DNA from: Sphingomonadales bacterium Ga0077531
GTDB taxonomy: Bacteria > Pseudomonadota > Alphaproteobacteria > Sphingomonadales > Sphingomonadaceae
DNA length: 64,000 bases
Assembly (NCBI GenBank): GCA_001464915.1
Contig: LNED01000023.1
Coordinates: forward strand, 89,745 to 153,744
Direction: 5' to 3'
How positions within the stretch are numbered: position 1 is the stretch's first letter; every line of letters begins with the position of its first letter. Shown here piece after piece: positions 1 to 8,571 of the stretch. The translations under genes were made by a program, and so were the position numbers. The notes under the pieces were generated by a model that saw only the letters and a list, made by a program, of their open reading frames with translations, ran no database searches and had not been told where the DNA came from.

Positions 1-827
1 GCATCGGCAAGTTTCCGGCCTATCCCTCGACCGCGCTGGGCGCAGGCGAGACGACGCTGGTGAAGATGGTCAGCGCCTATAGCGCGCTCGCCAACCACGG
101 CCGGCTGAATGCGCCGACGGTGATCGACTATGTGCAGGATCGCCGCGGCAAGGTTGTTTGGCGCGCCGACAATCGCGATTGTCGGGGGTGCTCGATGCCA
201 AAGTGGGACGGCAAGGCGATGCCGCGGATCGGGATCAAAGGCCAACAGGCGATGGATGCCCGCACCGCATTTCAGGTAATGCATATGCTGCGCGGCGCAG
301 TCAGCCGGGGGACGGCAACTATCCTCAACCCGCTCGGCCTGCCGCTGTTCGGCAAGACCGGCACGACCACCGGGCCGAAAGACGTGTGGTTCATCGGCGG
401 GACGCAGCAATATATCGCGGGCGCTTATGTCGGCTTTGATCAGCCGCGCAACATGGGCGGCTATGCCTTTGGCGGGACGATTTCTGCGCCAATCATCAAG
501 AGCCTGATCGAAAAGACCCGCAAGAAGTGGTCCGACCTTCCCCCCGTTGCGCCCAACGGCGTGCGGATGGTGCGGGTTGATCGGCGTTCGGGCAAGCAAG
601 TGTTTGAAGGTTGGCCTTCGGACGATCCCCAATCAGCGATCATCTGGGAAGCGTTCAAGCCGAATACCGAGCCTGAGCGTTACACCCGGCAAGATGAGAT
701 TGCCGCACGGCGCAACGAAATTCTCCAGCTGATCCGCGCCGGGCGCAAAAATGCCGAACGCGCTGTGGTTGAAGCGCCCGAAGAACAGCCTGCCGATTTC
801 GTCGAACAGCAGGGCGGGATTTTTTGA
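1..827 (+). CDS. mrcA: Penicillin-binding protein 1A, C-terminal part (5' end outside window)
   Basis: This is the C-terminal transpeptidase region of a bifunctional class A penicillin-binding protein, which cross-links peptidoglycan at the periplasmic face of the inner membrane. The frame is open from the first bases of the window, so the gene is cut by the window edge. The KTGT active-site box (KTGTT, nt 354-368) is present, followed by the usual VWFIGG and GAYVGFD stretch. The tail after nt 540 is a charged extension. The catalytic SxxK and SxN motifs and the glycosyltransferase domain lie upstream, outside the window. Assignment to 1A rather than another class A PBP rests on the sequence around KTGT and on the extension. 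Confidence 0.9.
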   Translation, partial: IGKFPAYPSTALGAGETTLVKMVSAYSALANHGRLNAPTVIDYVQDRRGKVVWRADNRDCRGCSMPKWDGKAMPRIGIKGQQAMDARTAFQVMHMLRGAVSRGTATILNPLGLPLFGKTGTTTGPKDVWFIGGTQQYIAGAYVGFDQPRNMGGYAFGGTISAPIIKSLIEKTRKKWSDLPPVAPNGVRMVRVDRRSGKQVFEGWPSDDPQSAIIWEAFKPNTEPERYTRQDEIAARRNEILQLIRAGRKNAERAVVEAPEEQPADFVEQQGGIF

Positions 828-857
828 CCCCCGCGTTATGCTGGAACCGCGCGGGGG
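828..857 (+). terminator. Stem-loop after mrcA, possible terminator
   Basis: An 8-bp perfect stem, CCCCCGCG (828-835) with CGCGGGGG (850-857), closes a 14-nt loop directly after the mrcA stop. No T-run follows, so it is at best a weak or factor-assisted terminator or an mRNA 3'-end stabiliser. Confidence 0.3.
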
Positions 858-875
858 CTGGCGGGTTTGGCTGAC

Positions 876-1418
876 ATGAACCGTGCCAATATCTCCATCG
901 CCGCTGCCGTGCTGACCATGTTCAGCGCCGCTGCACTTACCACCACTGCCGGCGCCGAACTGCCGCAGGGTACCAAGGCCCCCGCTTTCGCCACCCGCGC
1001 AGCGTTGGCGGGCAAGGAGTTCGGCTTTTCGCTGAACGCCGCGCTCGCAAAAGGCCCGGTGGTGCTGTATTTCTACCCCAAGGCGTTCACGCAGGGTTGC
1101 ACTCTTGAAGCCAATGCTTTTGCCGAGGCGATCCCGCAGTTCAAGGCCGCTGGCGCGAGTGTGATTGGCATGTCGAACGACGATATAGACACTCTCAAAC
1201 GCTTCAGCCGCGAACATTGCCGCGATGCCTTCCCGGTGGGCGTGGCATCGACCAAGGTCATGGCGGCCTATGATGTCGCATCCGGCGGATCCGGTTTTGC
1301 CAGCCGCACGTCTTATGTGATCGCCACCAATGGCTGGATTGTCGCAGTGCATTCAAACGCCGACTATCGCGGCCATGTAGAAAAGACACTGGCAGCGGTG
1401 CGCGCGCTCAAGAAGTAG
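876..1418 (+). CDS. Exported peroxiredoxin (BCP/PrxQ-like)
   Basis: An AhpC/TSA-type thiol peroxidase of about 180 residues that would reduce hydroperoxides. The first ~27 residues (MNRANIS then a hydrophobic core ending in TAGA) look like a cleavable signal peptide, so it probably acts in the periplasm. The peroxidatic motif FYPKAFTQGCT places the catalytic cysteine at residue 75. BCP proteins often have a resolving Cys five residues later, but here the only other visible cysteine is at residue 115, so the mechanism may differ. The ATG at 876 is preferred over the TTG at 867 because it gives a normal signal peptide. The next gene is prfB. Confidence 0.8.
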   Translation: MNRANISIAAAVLTMFSAAALTTTAGAELPQGTKAPAFATRAALAGKEFGFSLNAALAKGPVVLYFYPKAFTQGCTLEANAFAEAIPQFKAAGASVIGMSNDDIDTLKRFSREHCRDAFPVGVASTKVMAAYDVASGGSGFASRTSYVIATNGWIVAVHSNADYRGHVEKTLAAVRALKK

Positions 1419-1434
1419 CGCGCGGCTCACGCGC

Positions 1435-1457
1435 GCGGCGCTTTACAATCGCGCCGC
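1435..1457 (+). other. Stem-loop between peroxiredoxin and prfB
   Basis: A perfect 7-bp stem GCGGCGC/GCGCCGC around a 9-nt loop sits 17 nt after the peroxiredoxin stop. There is no U-tract. It may be a 3' stabiliser or a weak terminator. Confidence 0.25.
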
Positions 1458-1503
1458 CAACGCTAAGCGGAGCCGACTTTTTGGCGTGACTGAAGGATAG
1501 ATC

Positions 1504-2631
1504 ATGCGGGCCGAGGCCCAAGCCTACATCAACCGGATCGATGCGGCGCTGGCGCTGGTGCGTCTTGCGCTCGACTGGGATCGCGCGCTGCGGCGGCTCG
1601 ATGAGTTGAACGCGCGGGTGCAAGACCCCACGCTGTGGGACAATCCCAAGCAAGCGCAGGCCATCAGCCGCGAGCAGAAGTCGCTCGAAACGGCGGTGAA
1701 CACTGTTAACGGCATCGCCGCTGAAATGGCCGATGCGGTCGAATTCATCGAAATGGGCGAGGCCGAGGGCGAAGAAAGCATCGTCGAAGACGGCCTCAAA
1801 ACGCTCGAACGGCTTGCCGACCGGGCCGACGCCGACAAGGTGCAGGCGCTGCTTTCGGGCGAGGCTGACGGCAACGACACCTATCTTGAAATCCACGCTG
1901 GCGCGGGCGGCACCGAAAGCCAGGATTGGGCCGAAATGTTGTTCCGCATGTATGGCCGCTGGGCCGAACGGCGCGGGTTCAAGGTTGAAACGGTCGAATA
2001 TCAGGCGGGCGATCAGGCCGGAATCAAATCCGCCACCTTGCTGATCAAGGGCGAGGGCGCTTACGGCTATGCCAAGACCGAAAGCGGCGTCCACCGGCTT
2101 GTCCGGATCAGCCCCTATGACAGCTCGGCGCGCCGCCACACCAGCTTTTCGAGCGTGTGGGTGTACCCGGTGATCGACGATTCTTTTGAGATCGACATCA
2201 ACCCTGCCGACCTCAAGATCGACACCTACCGTGCATCGGGCGCGGGCGGGCAGCACGTCAACACCACCGACTCCGCCGTGCGCATCACCCACCAGCCATC
2301 GGGCATCGTGGTCGCCAGCCAACAGGATCGCAGCCAGCACAAGAACCGCGAAATCGCGATGAACATGCTCAAAGCGCGATTGTACGAGGCCGAAATGCGC
2401 GCGCGCGAAGCAGTGGCTTCGGGCGAGTATCAGGAAAAGAGCGAGATTGGCTGGGGCCACCAGATCCGGTCTTACGTCTTGCAGCCATACCAGATGGTCA
2501 AGGATCTGCGCACAGGCGTGGTTTCGACCGCTCCCGACGCGGTGCTGGATGGGGCGATTGATCCGTTCATCTCAGCCGCGCTCGCCCAGCGGGTAACCGG
2601 CGAAAAGGTTGAGATCGAGGACGTTGAATAG
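1504..2631 (+). CDS. prfB: Peptide chain release factor 2
   Basis: RF2 recognises UGA and UAA stop codons on the ribosome and triggers peptidyl-tRNA hydrolysis. The 375-residue length is normal. The GGQ catalytic motif is at residues 248-250, followed by HVN. The anticodon-mimicking tripeptide reads SPY (203-205) inside RISPYDSSARRHTSF, where E. coli RF2 has SPF. The gene is one uninterrupted frame: the segment matching the E. coli frameshift site (LRGYL-DYD) reads VRLALDWD with no in-frame UGA, so the autoregulatory +1 frameshift is absent. The ATG at 1504 gives the expected N-terminus. A methyltransferase gene starts 2 nt after the stop and is probably co-transcribed. Confidence 0.97.
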   Translation: MRAEAQAYINRIDAALALVRLALDWDRALRRLDELNARVQDPTLWDNPKQAQAISREQKSLETAVNTVNGIAAEMADAVEFIEMGEAEGEESIVEDGLKTLERLADRADADKVQALLSGEADGNDTYLEIHAGAGGTESQDWAEMLFRMYGRWAERRGFKVETVEYQAGDQAGIKSATLLIKGEGAYGYAKTESGVHRLVRISPYDSSARRHTSFSSVWVYPVIDDSFEIDINPADLKIDTYRASGAGGQHVNTTDSAVRITHQPSGIVVASQQDRSQHKNREIAMNMLKARLYEAEMRAREAVASGEYQEKSEIGWGHQIRSYVLQPYQMVKDLRTGVVSTAPDAVLDGAIDPFISAALAQRVTGEKVEIEDVE

Positions 2632-2633
2632 TC

Positions 2634-3356
2634 ATGGCGGGTGTCCGCACGCTCCTGATGGTCATGGCCGCGTTGGCGCTCACTGGCTGTGAGCAGGTGC
2701 TGCCGCCGACCGCTTTGCAGCCAGAGGGTGAGTTTGTGTTTCCCGCGCCCGACCGCCCGGTTGCCAAGGTCGTCTCCAACGAGTTTTCCAACGAAGACGC
2801 TCGCGATGAACGCGGCGAGGCGCAGGTGGTGATGGACCTCGCCAATATCCGCGCTGGCATGACCGTCGCCGATATCGGCGCGGGCGAGGGCTATTACACC
2901 GTCCGCCTCGCCGAGCGCGTCGGCAAAGATGGCCGGGTGCTGGCGCAGGACATCAGCCGCGAGGCGTTGGAACGGCTTGGGCGCCGGGTCGAGCGTGAGC
3001 GGCTCGAAAACATCTCGATCAAGCTGGGCGAACCGGCTGATCCGCAGCTGCCGCCTGACAGTTTCGACCGGATATTCATGGTGCACATGTACCACGAAGT
3101 GACCGACCCCTACGCGTTCCTGTGGCGGATGTGGCCCGCGCTCAACGCTGGCGGGCAGATCATCGTCGTGGAAAGCGAGTCGCCGGTGGGCCGCCACGGT
3201 CTGCCGCACACCCTGCTATTCTGCGAGTTCGAAGCGATTGGTTACACGCTGATCGAATATCTCGAACGCCCTGATATCAAGGGCTATTACGCGCGGTTTG
3301 AACGCGGAAAAAAACGCACTGAACCGGAGGCCATCAACGCCTGCAACGCGGGCTGA
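2634..3356 (+). CDS. SAM-dependent methyltransferase with lipoprotein-like N-terminus
   Basis: A class I methyltransferase fold is indicated by motif I (VADIGAGEGYYTVRLAE), followed by an acidic loop (AQDISREALERL) and a MVHMYHEV segment typical of this family. The N-terminus is a hydrophobic stretch ending in LTGC, which matches a lipobox with Cys at about residue 19. The product may therefore be a membrane-anchored periplasmic protein, which is odd for a SAM-dependent enzyme because SAM is cytoplasmic. The substrate is unknown. It starts 2 nt after prfB, so the two are likely one transcript. Confidence 0.75.
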   Translation: MAGVRTLLMVMAALALTGCEQVLPPTALQPEGEFVFPAPDRPVAKVVSNEFSNEDARDERGEAQVVMDLANIRAGMTVADIGAGEGYYTVRLAERVGKDGRVLAQDISREALERLGRRVERERLENISIKLGEPADPQLPPDSFDRIFMVHMYHEVTDPYAFLWRMWPALNAGGQIIVVESESPVGRHGLPHTLLFCEFEAIGYTLIEYLERPDIKGYYARFERGKKRTEPEAINACNAG

Positions 3357-3451
3357 GGCTGCAAGAGCCGCAATGTTGCGGCGCGGGCCGCTGATCACTA
3401 TGTCGTAGTCAATAAATGCGCGCCATGAGACGGCGCGAAAGGGAGTTTTCA

Positions 3452-4855
3452 TTGTTCAAGGGATTGAGCCCGATCGTCTATGGCGGGCGTGAAGTTTGGC
3501 CGCTGGTTGAAGGCGGCAAGGGCGTATCGGCAACCAATCATGCCAGTTCAGGCGCATGGGCGGCCGCAGGCGGGATCGGCACGGTCAGCGCGGTTAATGC
3601 CGATAGCTATGATGCGGACGGCTTGCCCATTCCGCAGGTCTATCACGGCAGAACGCGCGAAGAACGCCACCAGGAACTGATCCAATACGCCATTGACGGT
3701 GCGACCACGCAGGTGAAGCAAGCTTACGAGCTTTCGGGCGGCAAGGGCGCGATCAACATCAACGTCTTGTGGGAAATGGGCGGGGCACAGGCCGTGCTCG
3801 AAGGTGTGCTGGAAAATACGCGCGGCATGGTGACCGGGGTCACCTGCGGGGCGGGGATGCCTTACAAGCTTGCTGAGATCGCGGCGCGTTTCAACGTCTG
3901 CTACCTGCCGATCATCAGCTCGGGCCGGGCCTTCCGCGCGCTGTGGAAGCGCAGCTATCACAAGGTGCCCGATCTGATGGCGGCGGTGGTCTATGAAGAC
4001 CCGTGGCTGGCCGGCGGTCACAATGGCCTCAGCAACGCCGAAGACCCGACCAAGCCCGAAGACCCCTATCCGCGCGTCAAGACGCTGCGCGACATGATGC
4101 GCGCCGAGGGCGTGTCGGATGATGTGCCAATCGTGATGGCGGGCGGGGTGTGGTACCTGCGCGAATGGAACGACTGGATCGACAATCCCGAACTTGGCAA
4201 GATCGCCTTTCAGTTCGGCACGCGTCCGCTGGTGACGCAGGAAAGCCCGATCCCGCAGATATGGAAAGACCTGCTTCGGACGGTCGAGCCGGGCGATGTG
4301 CTGCTGCACAAATTCTCGCCCACCGGGTTCTATTCGAGCGCGGTGAAGACCCCGTTCCTGTATGATCTGATGCACCGTTCCGAACGTCAGGTGCCCTATT
4401 TCAAACGCGCCGTGGAAGAAGGCACCGTGCAACTGGGCGAAGACGGCAAGGCGCGCAGTTTCTGGGTGCGCCCGGAAGACAAGGCCAAGGCCGAAATGTG
4501 GATGCGCGCCGGGCATACCGAGGCGCTCAAGACGCCTGACGACACCATTGTGTTTGTCACACCGGACGCGCGCGACACGATCCGCAAGGATCAGCAGGAG
4601 TGCATGGGCTGCCTGTCGCATTGCGCGTTTTCGAGCTGGAAAGACCACGACGACTTCACCACGGGTCGCCTCGCCGATCCGCGCAGCTTCTGCATCCAGA
4701 AGACGCTGCAGGACATCGCCCACGGCGACGATCCCGACAACAACCTCGCCTTCGCGGGCCACGCGGCTTATCGGTTCAAGACCGATCCGTTCCTCTCCAA
4801 CGGCTATACGCCGAGCGTGGGCGAGTTGGTCGAGCGGATTTTGACGGGGGATTGA
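3452..4855 (+). CDS. Nitronate monooxygenase-family flavin oxidoreductase
   Basis: An FMN-dependent TIM-barrel oxidoreductase of the 2-nitropropane dioxygenase/nitronate monooxygenase family, also resembling PfaD-type enoyl reductase relatives. Family-like segments include GGIGTVSAVNAD, VTCGAGMPYKLAEIA, IISSGRA and IVMAGGVWYLREW. The TTG at 3452 is chosen because a GGGAG Shine-Dalgarno (3441-3445) lies 6 nt upstream. An ATG at 3416 would add 12 basic residues. Unusually, residues 384-414 hold four cysteines (C384-x2-C387-x3-C391, then C414) in a C-terminal extension, which looks like a metal or Fe-S ligand set. The stop overlaps the next start (TGATG). The substrate is unproven. Confidence 0.75.
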   Translation: MFKGLSPIVYGGREVWPLVEGGKGVSATNHASSGAWAAAGGIGTVSAVNADSYDADGLPIPQVYHGRTREERHQELIQYAIDGATTQVKQAYELSGGKGAININVLWEMGGAQAVLEGVLENTRGMVTGVTCGAGMPYKLAEIAARFNVCYLPIISSGRAFRALWKRSYHKVPDLMAAVVYEDPWLAGGHNGLSNAEDPTKPEDPYPRVKTLRDMMRAEGVSDDVPIVMAGGVWYLREWNDWIDNPELGKIAFQFGTRPLVTQESPIPQIWKDLLRTVEPGDVLLHKFSPTGFYSSAVKTPFLYDLMHRSERQVPYFKRAVEEGTVQLGEDGKARSFWVRPEDKAKAEMWMRAGHTEALKTPDDTIVFVTPDARDTIRKDQQECMGCLSHCAFSSWKDHDDFTTGRLADPRSFCIQKTLQDIAHGDDPDNNLAFAGHAAYRFKTDPFLSNGYTPSVGELVERILTGD

Positions 4856-5568
4856 TGAGCGTGGCGGAGCGGGATGATAATGCTCCGCCGCCACTCTCGC
4901 TCTGGTTGAGCGAGTTGCCCTATATCTTACCGATTATCCTAAGCCCGCTGCGCCGCGTTCGTCCGGTCATGGGGGTGCTGCCGGGGGCTGGCCAGCCAGT
5001 GCTGGTCTTTCCCGGTATCCTGTCGAGCGACAATTCCACTGCGCTGCTGCGCCGGACTTTGGATCAGGCGGGCTTCCATTCGCACCCCTCACATCTTGGG
5101 TTTGTGACTGGCATCACGCCGGAAACCTTTGCCAAGGCCGATGCGCGGCTTGCAGACGTCGCAGCATCCGAAGGACGTAAGGTGGTGCTGCTGGGATGGA
5201 GCCTTGGCGGGATCTACGCGCGGGTGTTGGCACAGCGTCACCCAGCGTTGGTCGAGTTGGTCATGACGCTCGGCACTCCGTTCTCCGGTGATCGCCGCGC
5301 CAACAATGCCTGGCGCGTGTATGAGGCGATTAACGATCACAAGGTCGACGCATCACCGCTGCCGGATGATCCTTCGGTCAAACCTCCGGTGCCTACAGTT
5401 GCCTTATGGTCACGCAATGACGGGGTGATTGCGCCGGCAGCAGCGCGTGGGCTGCCGAATGAGCGCGATGCCGACGTTGAAGTGCCCTTCCGCCATTTCG
5501 CAATGGGATCGAGCCGCGCGGCTATTGATCGGATTGTCGCCGAACTGGGGCAGAGGTTGAAAAACTAA
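4855..5568 (+). CDS. Alpha/beta hydrolase
   Basis: A 237-residue alpha/beta-hydrolase fold protein. The nucleophile elbow GWSLGG provides the Ser, a lid-type region follows (LGTPFSGDRRANNAWRVYE), and an acidic candidate (LWSRNDGVI) and histidine (FRHFAMG) are spaced as a catalytic triad. The middle resembles lipase/PGAP1-like esterases (VLVFPGILSSDNST). No signal peptide is obvious. The start ATG overlaps the stop of the flavoprotein gene by 1 nt, so translational coupling is likely. The stop overlaps that of the convergent dehydrogenase by 4 nt. The substrate is unknown. Confidence 0.75.
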   Translation: MSVAERDDNAPPPLSLWLSELPYILPIILSPLRRVRPVMGVLPGAGQPVLVFPGILSSDNSTALLRRTLDQAGFHSHPSHLGFVTGITPETFAKADARLADVAASEGRKVVLLGWSLGGIYARVLAQRHPALVELVMTLGTPFSGDRRANNAWRVYEAINDHKVDASPLPDDPSVKPPVPTVALWSRNDGVIAPAAARGLPNERDADVEVPFRHFAMGSSRAAIDRIVAELGQRLKN

Positions 5569-6578
5569 CCCCGCACTAGCGCCGTCAGCACCTGATCGGG
5601 CGGCCTGTGCCCATCGGCCCACATGCGGATATTAGCGATGACCTTGTGGCCCGAATCCTCGCGGCCCTCAGCGGTGGCGCTGCCGATGTGGGGGAGGGTC
5701 ATGACGTTAGGGTGCGCGATCAGGCGCGGGTCGACGTGGGGTTCGTCGGGGTAAACGTCCAGCCCTGCGCCTGCCAGATGGCCCGATTCCAGCGCTGCGA
5801 TCAGTGCTTCCTGATCGATCAATTCGCCGCGCGCGGTGTTGATGATGCTGCTGCCCGATTTCATCAACGCGATCCGGCGTGCATCAACGAGGTGGCGCGT
5901 CTCCTCGGTCAGCGGGCAGTGCAGGGTGAGGATGTCAGCTTCCGCCATCAGCGCATCGGCATTAGCCACATATCGCGCGCCCAGCATCCGTTCGAGCGCT
6001 TCGGGCAGGGGCTTGCGGTTGGTGTAAGCAATTTCAAGTCCGAACGCGCGGGCGCGGTGGGCGACAGCCTGCCCGATGCGGCCCATCCCGACGATGCCGA
6101 GCACCTTGCCCGCCAGCTTGCGGCCGAGCAGTCCCGATGGGGCCCAACCCGTCCACTTGCCGCTGCGCACCAGTCCGGTGCCCTCACGAATCCGGCGCGG
6201 CACGCCGATGATCCCGGCCATCGCGATATCGGCAGTGTCGTCGGTGAACACGCCGGGCGTGTTGGTGACGAGGATTTTCCGCGCGGCGGCGGCGGCCAGA
6301 TCGATGTGCTCCGTCCCCGCGCCAAAATTGGCGATAAGGCCGAGCCGCTCGCCCGCGCCCGCGATCAGATCAGCGTCGATCCGGTCGGTCACCGTCGGCA
6401 CTAGTACATCGCAATCCTGCATCGCGGCGGCCAACTGTTCGCGGGTCAGCGGCACATCCGCCTCGTTCAGCACCACATCGAACAATTCGCTCATCCGCGC
6501 CTCGACTGCGGGCATCAGATGGCGGGTGACGATCACGCGCGGGCGTTCTAGCGGGGGGCGGATTTCTGGCATGGGCAT
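5565..6578 (-). CDS. D-2-hydroxyacid dehydrogenase (glyoxylate/hydroxypyruvate reductase type)
   Basis: An NAD(P)-dependent D-isomer 2-hydroxyacid dehydrogenase. It shows NFGAGTEHID and TNTPGVFTDDTAD in the catalytic half, the Rossmann motif LGIVGMGRIGQAVA, INTARGELID, and the catalytic His in LPHIGSAT. The 337-residue length is normal for glyoxylate reductases (GhrB-like), and the closest reading is glyoxylate/hydroxypyruvate reductase. ATGs at 6578 and 6572 are both possible starts. The gene converges on the hydrolase gene with a 4-nt overlap of the ends and is divergent from the SH3-like gene. Confidence 0.85.
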   Translation of the reverse strand: MPMPEIRPPLERPRVIVTRHLMPAVEARMSELFDVVLNEADVPLTREQLAAAMQDCDVLVPTVTDRIDADLIAGAGERLGLIANFGAGTEHIDLAAAAARKILVTNTPGVFTDDTADIAMAGIIGVPRRIREGTGLVRSGKWTGWAPSGLLGRKLAGKVLGIVGMGRIGQAVAHRARAFGLEIAYTNRKPLPEALERMLGARYVANADALMAEADILTLHCPLTEETRHLVDARRIALMKSGSSIINTARGELIDQEALIAALESGHLAGAGLDVYPDEPHVDPRLIAHPNVMTLPHIGSATAEGREDSGHKVIANIRMWADGHRPPDQVLTALVRG

Positions 6579-6678
6579 CGGCTAATACCGCAGGGGCGGC
6601 GCGGTCAAGCAGCGATCCTGCATAGGGCCGGTATTGAGGCCTTGAATCTGCTGGCGGGGAGGCGCTATCGCTCGGCCC

Positions 6679-7167
6679 ATGTTGGGATTCCGGAAAATTA
6701 CCGTCGCAGTGCTCGCGCTGGCCGCCATGCTCGCCGCGCCGCTCCATGCGCAGGAACGCGACCTGCCCTATTGGGCAGCGTTGCGATATGATGAAGTCCG
6801 GATGCGCGTCGGGCCGAGCGAGGAATACCCGATCGAATGGGTCTACAAGCGCAAAGGCCTGCCGGTGAAGGTGGTGCGCGTGCGCGAAGGCTGGCGCTTG
6901 GTCGAAGATCCCGAAGGCACGCAAGGCTGGATCGCCTCAAGCCAGCTGAACCCGGATCGCGGCGTAATGGTGAAGGGCACTGGCCTCGCCGATGTGCGGG
7001 CCGATGCTTCACCTACGGCGGCACTCAAATGGCGGGCCGAGCCGGGCGTGGTCGCCACGCTGCTGCGCTGCCGCGCTGCTTGGTGCGAGGTTGATATCGC
7101 CGGCCGCAAGGGCTGGACCGCGCGCGACCGCCTGTGGGGCACCGAGGATTTGCCGGGCGACGAATAA
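6679..7167 (+). CDS. Exported SH3-like domain protein
   Basis: A 162-residue protein with a clear signal peptide (about residues 1-24, ending in LHAQ). It is followed by two bacterial SH3-like repeats: VRMRVGPSEEYPIEWVYKRKGLPV with GTQGWIASSQL, and a second with LRCRAAWCEVDIAGRKGWTARDRLWG. Such domains bind peptidoglycan peptides or act as non-catalytic cell-wall modules. A cysteine pair (LRCRAAWC) could form a disulfide. It faces away from the dehydrogenase gene across a 100-nt divergent spacer and converges on the thiolase gene. Confidence 0.8.
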   Translation: MLGFRKITVAVLALAAMLAAPLHAQERDLPYWAALRYDEVRMRVGPSEEYPIEWVYKRKGLPVKVVRVREGWRLVEDPEGTQGWIASSQLNPDRGVMVKGTGLADVRADASPTAALKWRAEPGVVATLLRCRAAWCEVDIAGRKGWTARDRLWGTEDLPGDE

Positions 7168-7188
7168 CCCGCCGCCCAGCGTTTCCTA

Positions 7189-8385
7189 TCAGATCAATTC
7201 AACCGCAATCGCGGTGGCTTCCCCGCCGCCGATGCACAGGCTGGCAACGCCCTTGGTCTTGCCGTGGGCCTTCAACGCGCCGAGCAGGGTGACGATAATC
7301 CGCGTGCCGCTCGCACCGATCGGGTGGCCCAATGCCGTGCCGCCGCCGTTGACGTTGATCTTGTCGTGCGGGATGCCGAGATCGCGCATCGCGAACATCG
7401 CAACGCAGGCGAAGGCCTCGTTGACTTCGAACAGGTCGACATCATCGACGCTCCAGCCTGCACGGTCGAGCACCTTCTGAATCGCCGGGATCGGAGCCGT
7501 GGTGAAGTCCGCCGGTGCCTGCGCGTGGGCTGCGGTGGCGACGATGCGAGCGACCGGGGTTAGGCCTTTCTCTGCTGCGATACTTGCGCGGGTCAACACC
7601 AATGCGGCGGCACCGTCCGAAATCGAGCTTGAAGTCGCCGCAGTGATCGTGCCGTCTTTGGCAAAGGCGGGCTTGAGCTGCGGGATCTTGTCGGGGCGGC
7701 CCTTGCCGGGGGCTTCGTCATGTTCGACCACCACATCGCCCGCACGGGTGGCAACCGTCACCGGGACGACCTCATCGTCGAAGGCGCCGCTGGCAATTGC
7801 ACGATTGGCACGGGCGAGCGATTCGATCGAATAGGAGTCCATTTCCTCACGCGTCATCTGGTACGCGTTGGCGGTGTCCTGCGCGAAGGTGCCCATCGCG
7901 CGGCCCGGCTCATACGCGTCTTCGAGGCCATCGAGGAACATGTGGTCATAGGCGGTATCATGCCCCAACCGCGCGCCCGAACGGTGTTTTTTGAGCAGGT
8001 AGGGTGCATTGGTCATGCTCTCCATGCCGCCGGCCACCACAATGTCGATGGTGCCGCTGGCAAGCGCCTCTGCGCCCATGATGACGGTCTGCATGCCCGA
8101 TCCGCACACCTTGTTAACGGTGGTGGCCTGCACCGACAGCGGCAGGCCAGCCTTGATTGCGGCTTGTCTTGCCGGTGCTTGGCCGAGGCCCGCGGGCAGC
8201 ACGCAGCCGATATAGGCGCGGTCGATATCTTCGCCAGTAACCCCGGCGCGCTCAACCGCCGCCTTGACCGCCACTGCGCCCAAATCGGTGGCGGATGCAT
8301 CAGCCAACGCTCCCTGCATCGCGCCCATCGGCGTGCGCGCGTAGGACAGGATCACGATTGGGTCGGCGGCGGAAAACTGGGTCAT
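7189..8385 (-). CDS. Acetyl-CoA C-acetyltransferase (thiolase)
   Basis: A thiolase that condenses two acetyl-CoA or cleaves 3-ketoacyl-CoA. All three catalytic signatures are visible: the nucleophilic Cys in NKVCGSGMQTV, the His in GGTALGHPIGASG and the acid/base Cys in SLCIGGGEA. At 398 residues it matches biosynthetic/degradative acetoacetyl-CoA thiolases (PhaA/AtoB-like). The ATG at 8385 starts MTQFSAADP, directly before the conserved VILSYARTPMG. A longer in-frame extension exists but does not look coding. It is divergent from the aldehyde dehydrogenase gene across 186 nt. Confidence 0.92.
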   Translation of the reverse strand: MTQFSAADPIVILSYARTPMGAMQGALADASATDLGAVAVKAAVERAGVTGEDIDRAYIGCVLPAGLGQAPARQAAIKAGLPLSVQATTVNKVCGSGMQTVIMGAEALASGTIDIVVAGGMESMTNAPYLLKKHRSGARLGHDTAYDHMFLDGLEDAYEPGRAMGTFAQDTANAYQMTREEMDSYSIESLARANRAIASGAFDDEVVPVTVATRAGDVVVEHDEAPGKGRPDKIPQLKPAFAKDGTITAATSSSISDGAAALVLTRASIAAEKGLTPVARIVATAAHAQAPADFTTAPIPAIQKVLDRAGWSVDDVDLFEVNEAFACVAMFAMRDLGIPHDKINVNGGGTALGHPIGASGTRIIVTLLGALKAHGKTKGVASLCIGGGEATAIAVELI

Positions 8386-8502
8386 GGCAATGTCCTTGCG
8401 CAACGAAGGGGGAGGGTTGCCCGCGATGTAATGCTGCAATGCGATCATGGCAATTGGGCTGAGGGCAGGCAGCGGTCGTTGCAGCTTGCCACAAGCCCGG
8501 CT

Positions 8503-8523
8503 TTGCGCGAAAACGCGTCGCAA
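8503..8523. promoter_or_regulatory. Imperfect palindrome in thiolase/ALDH divergent spacer
   Basis: The 21-bp stretch begins TTGCG and ends CGCAA, with inner CGCG-type symmetry. It lies between the two divergent starts, closer to the aldehyde dehydrogenase gene. It has the form of a dimeric repressor operator but matches no regulator I can name. Nothing else distinctive is seen in the spacer. Confidence 0.25.
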
Positions 8524-8571
8524 ATAGAAACGCATCCATTGATGCTCGAAGAATTCTGGGAGAATACCACC

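Noticed and set aside
3548..4894. 448-codon open frame antisense to the flavin oxidoreductase gene
   Set aside because: It is a high-GC mirror frame of a clear family member, rich in His/Arg and without recognisable domains.
6584..6635. AATACCG/CGGTATT 7-bp inverted pair in the dehydrogenase/SH3 divergent spacer
   Set aside because: Too short and 38 nt apart; expected by chance in this length of sequence.
7720..8571. Long 5' extension of the aldehyde dehydrogenase frame
   Set aside because: It is antisense to the thiolase gene; the conserved protein begins near 8572.
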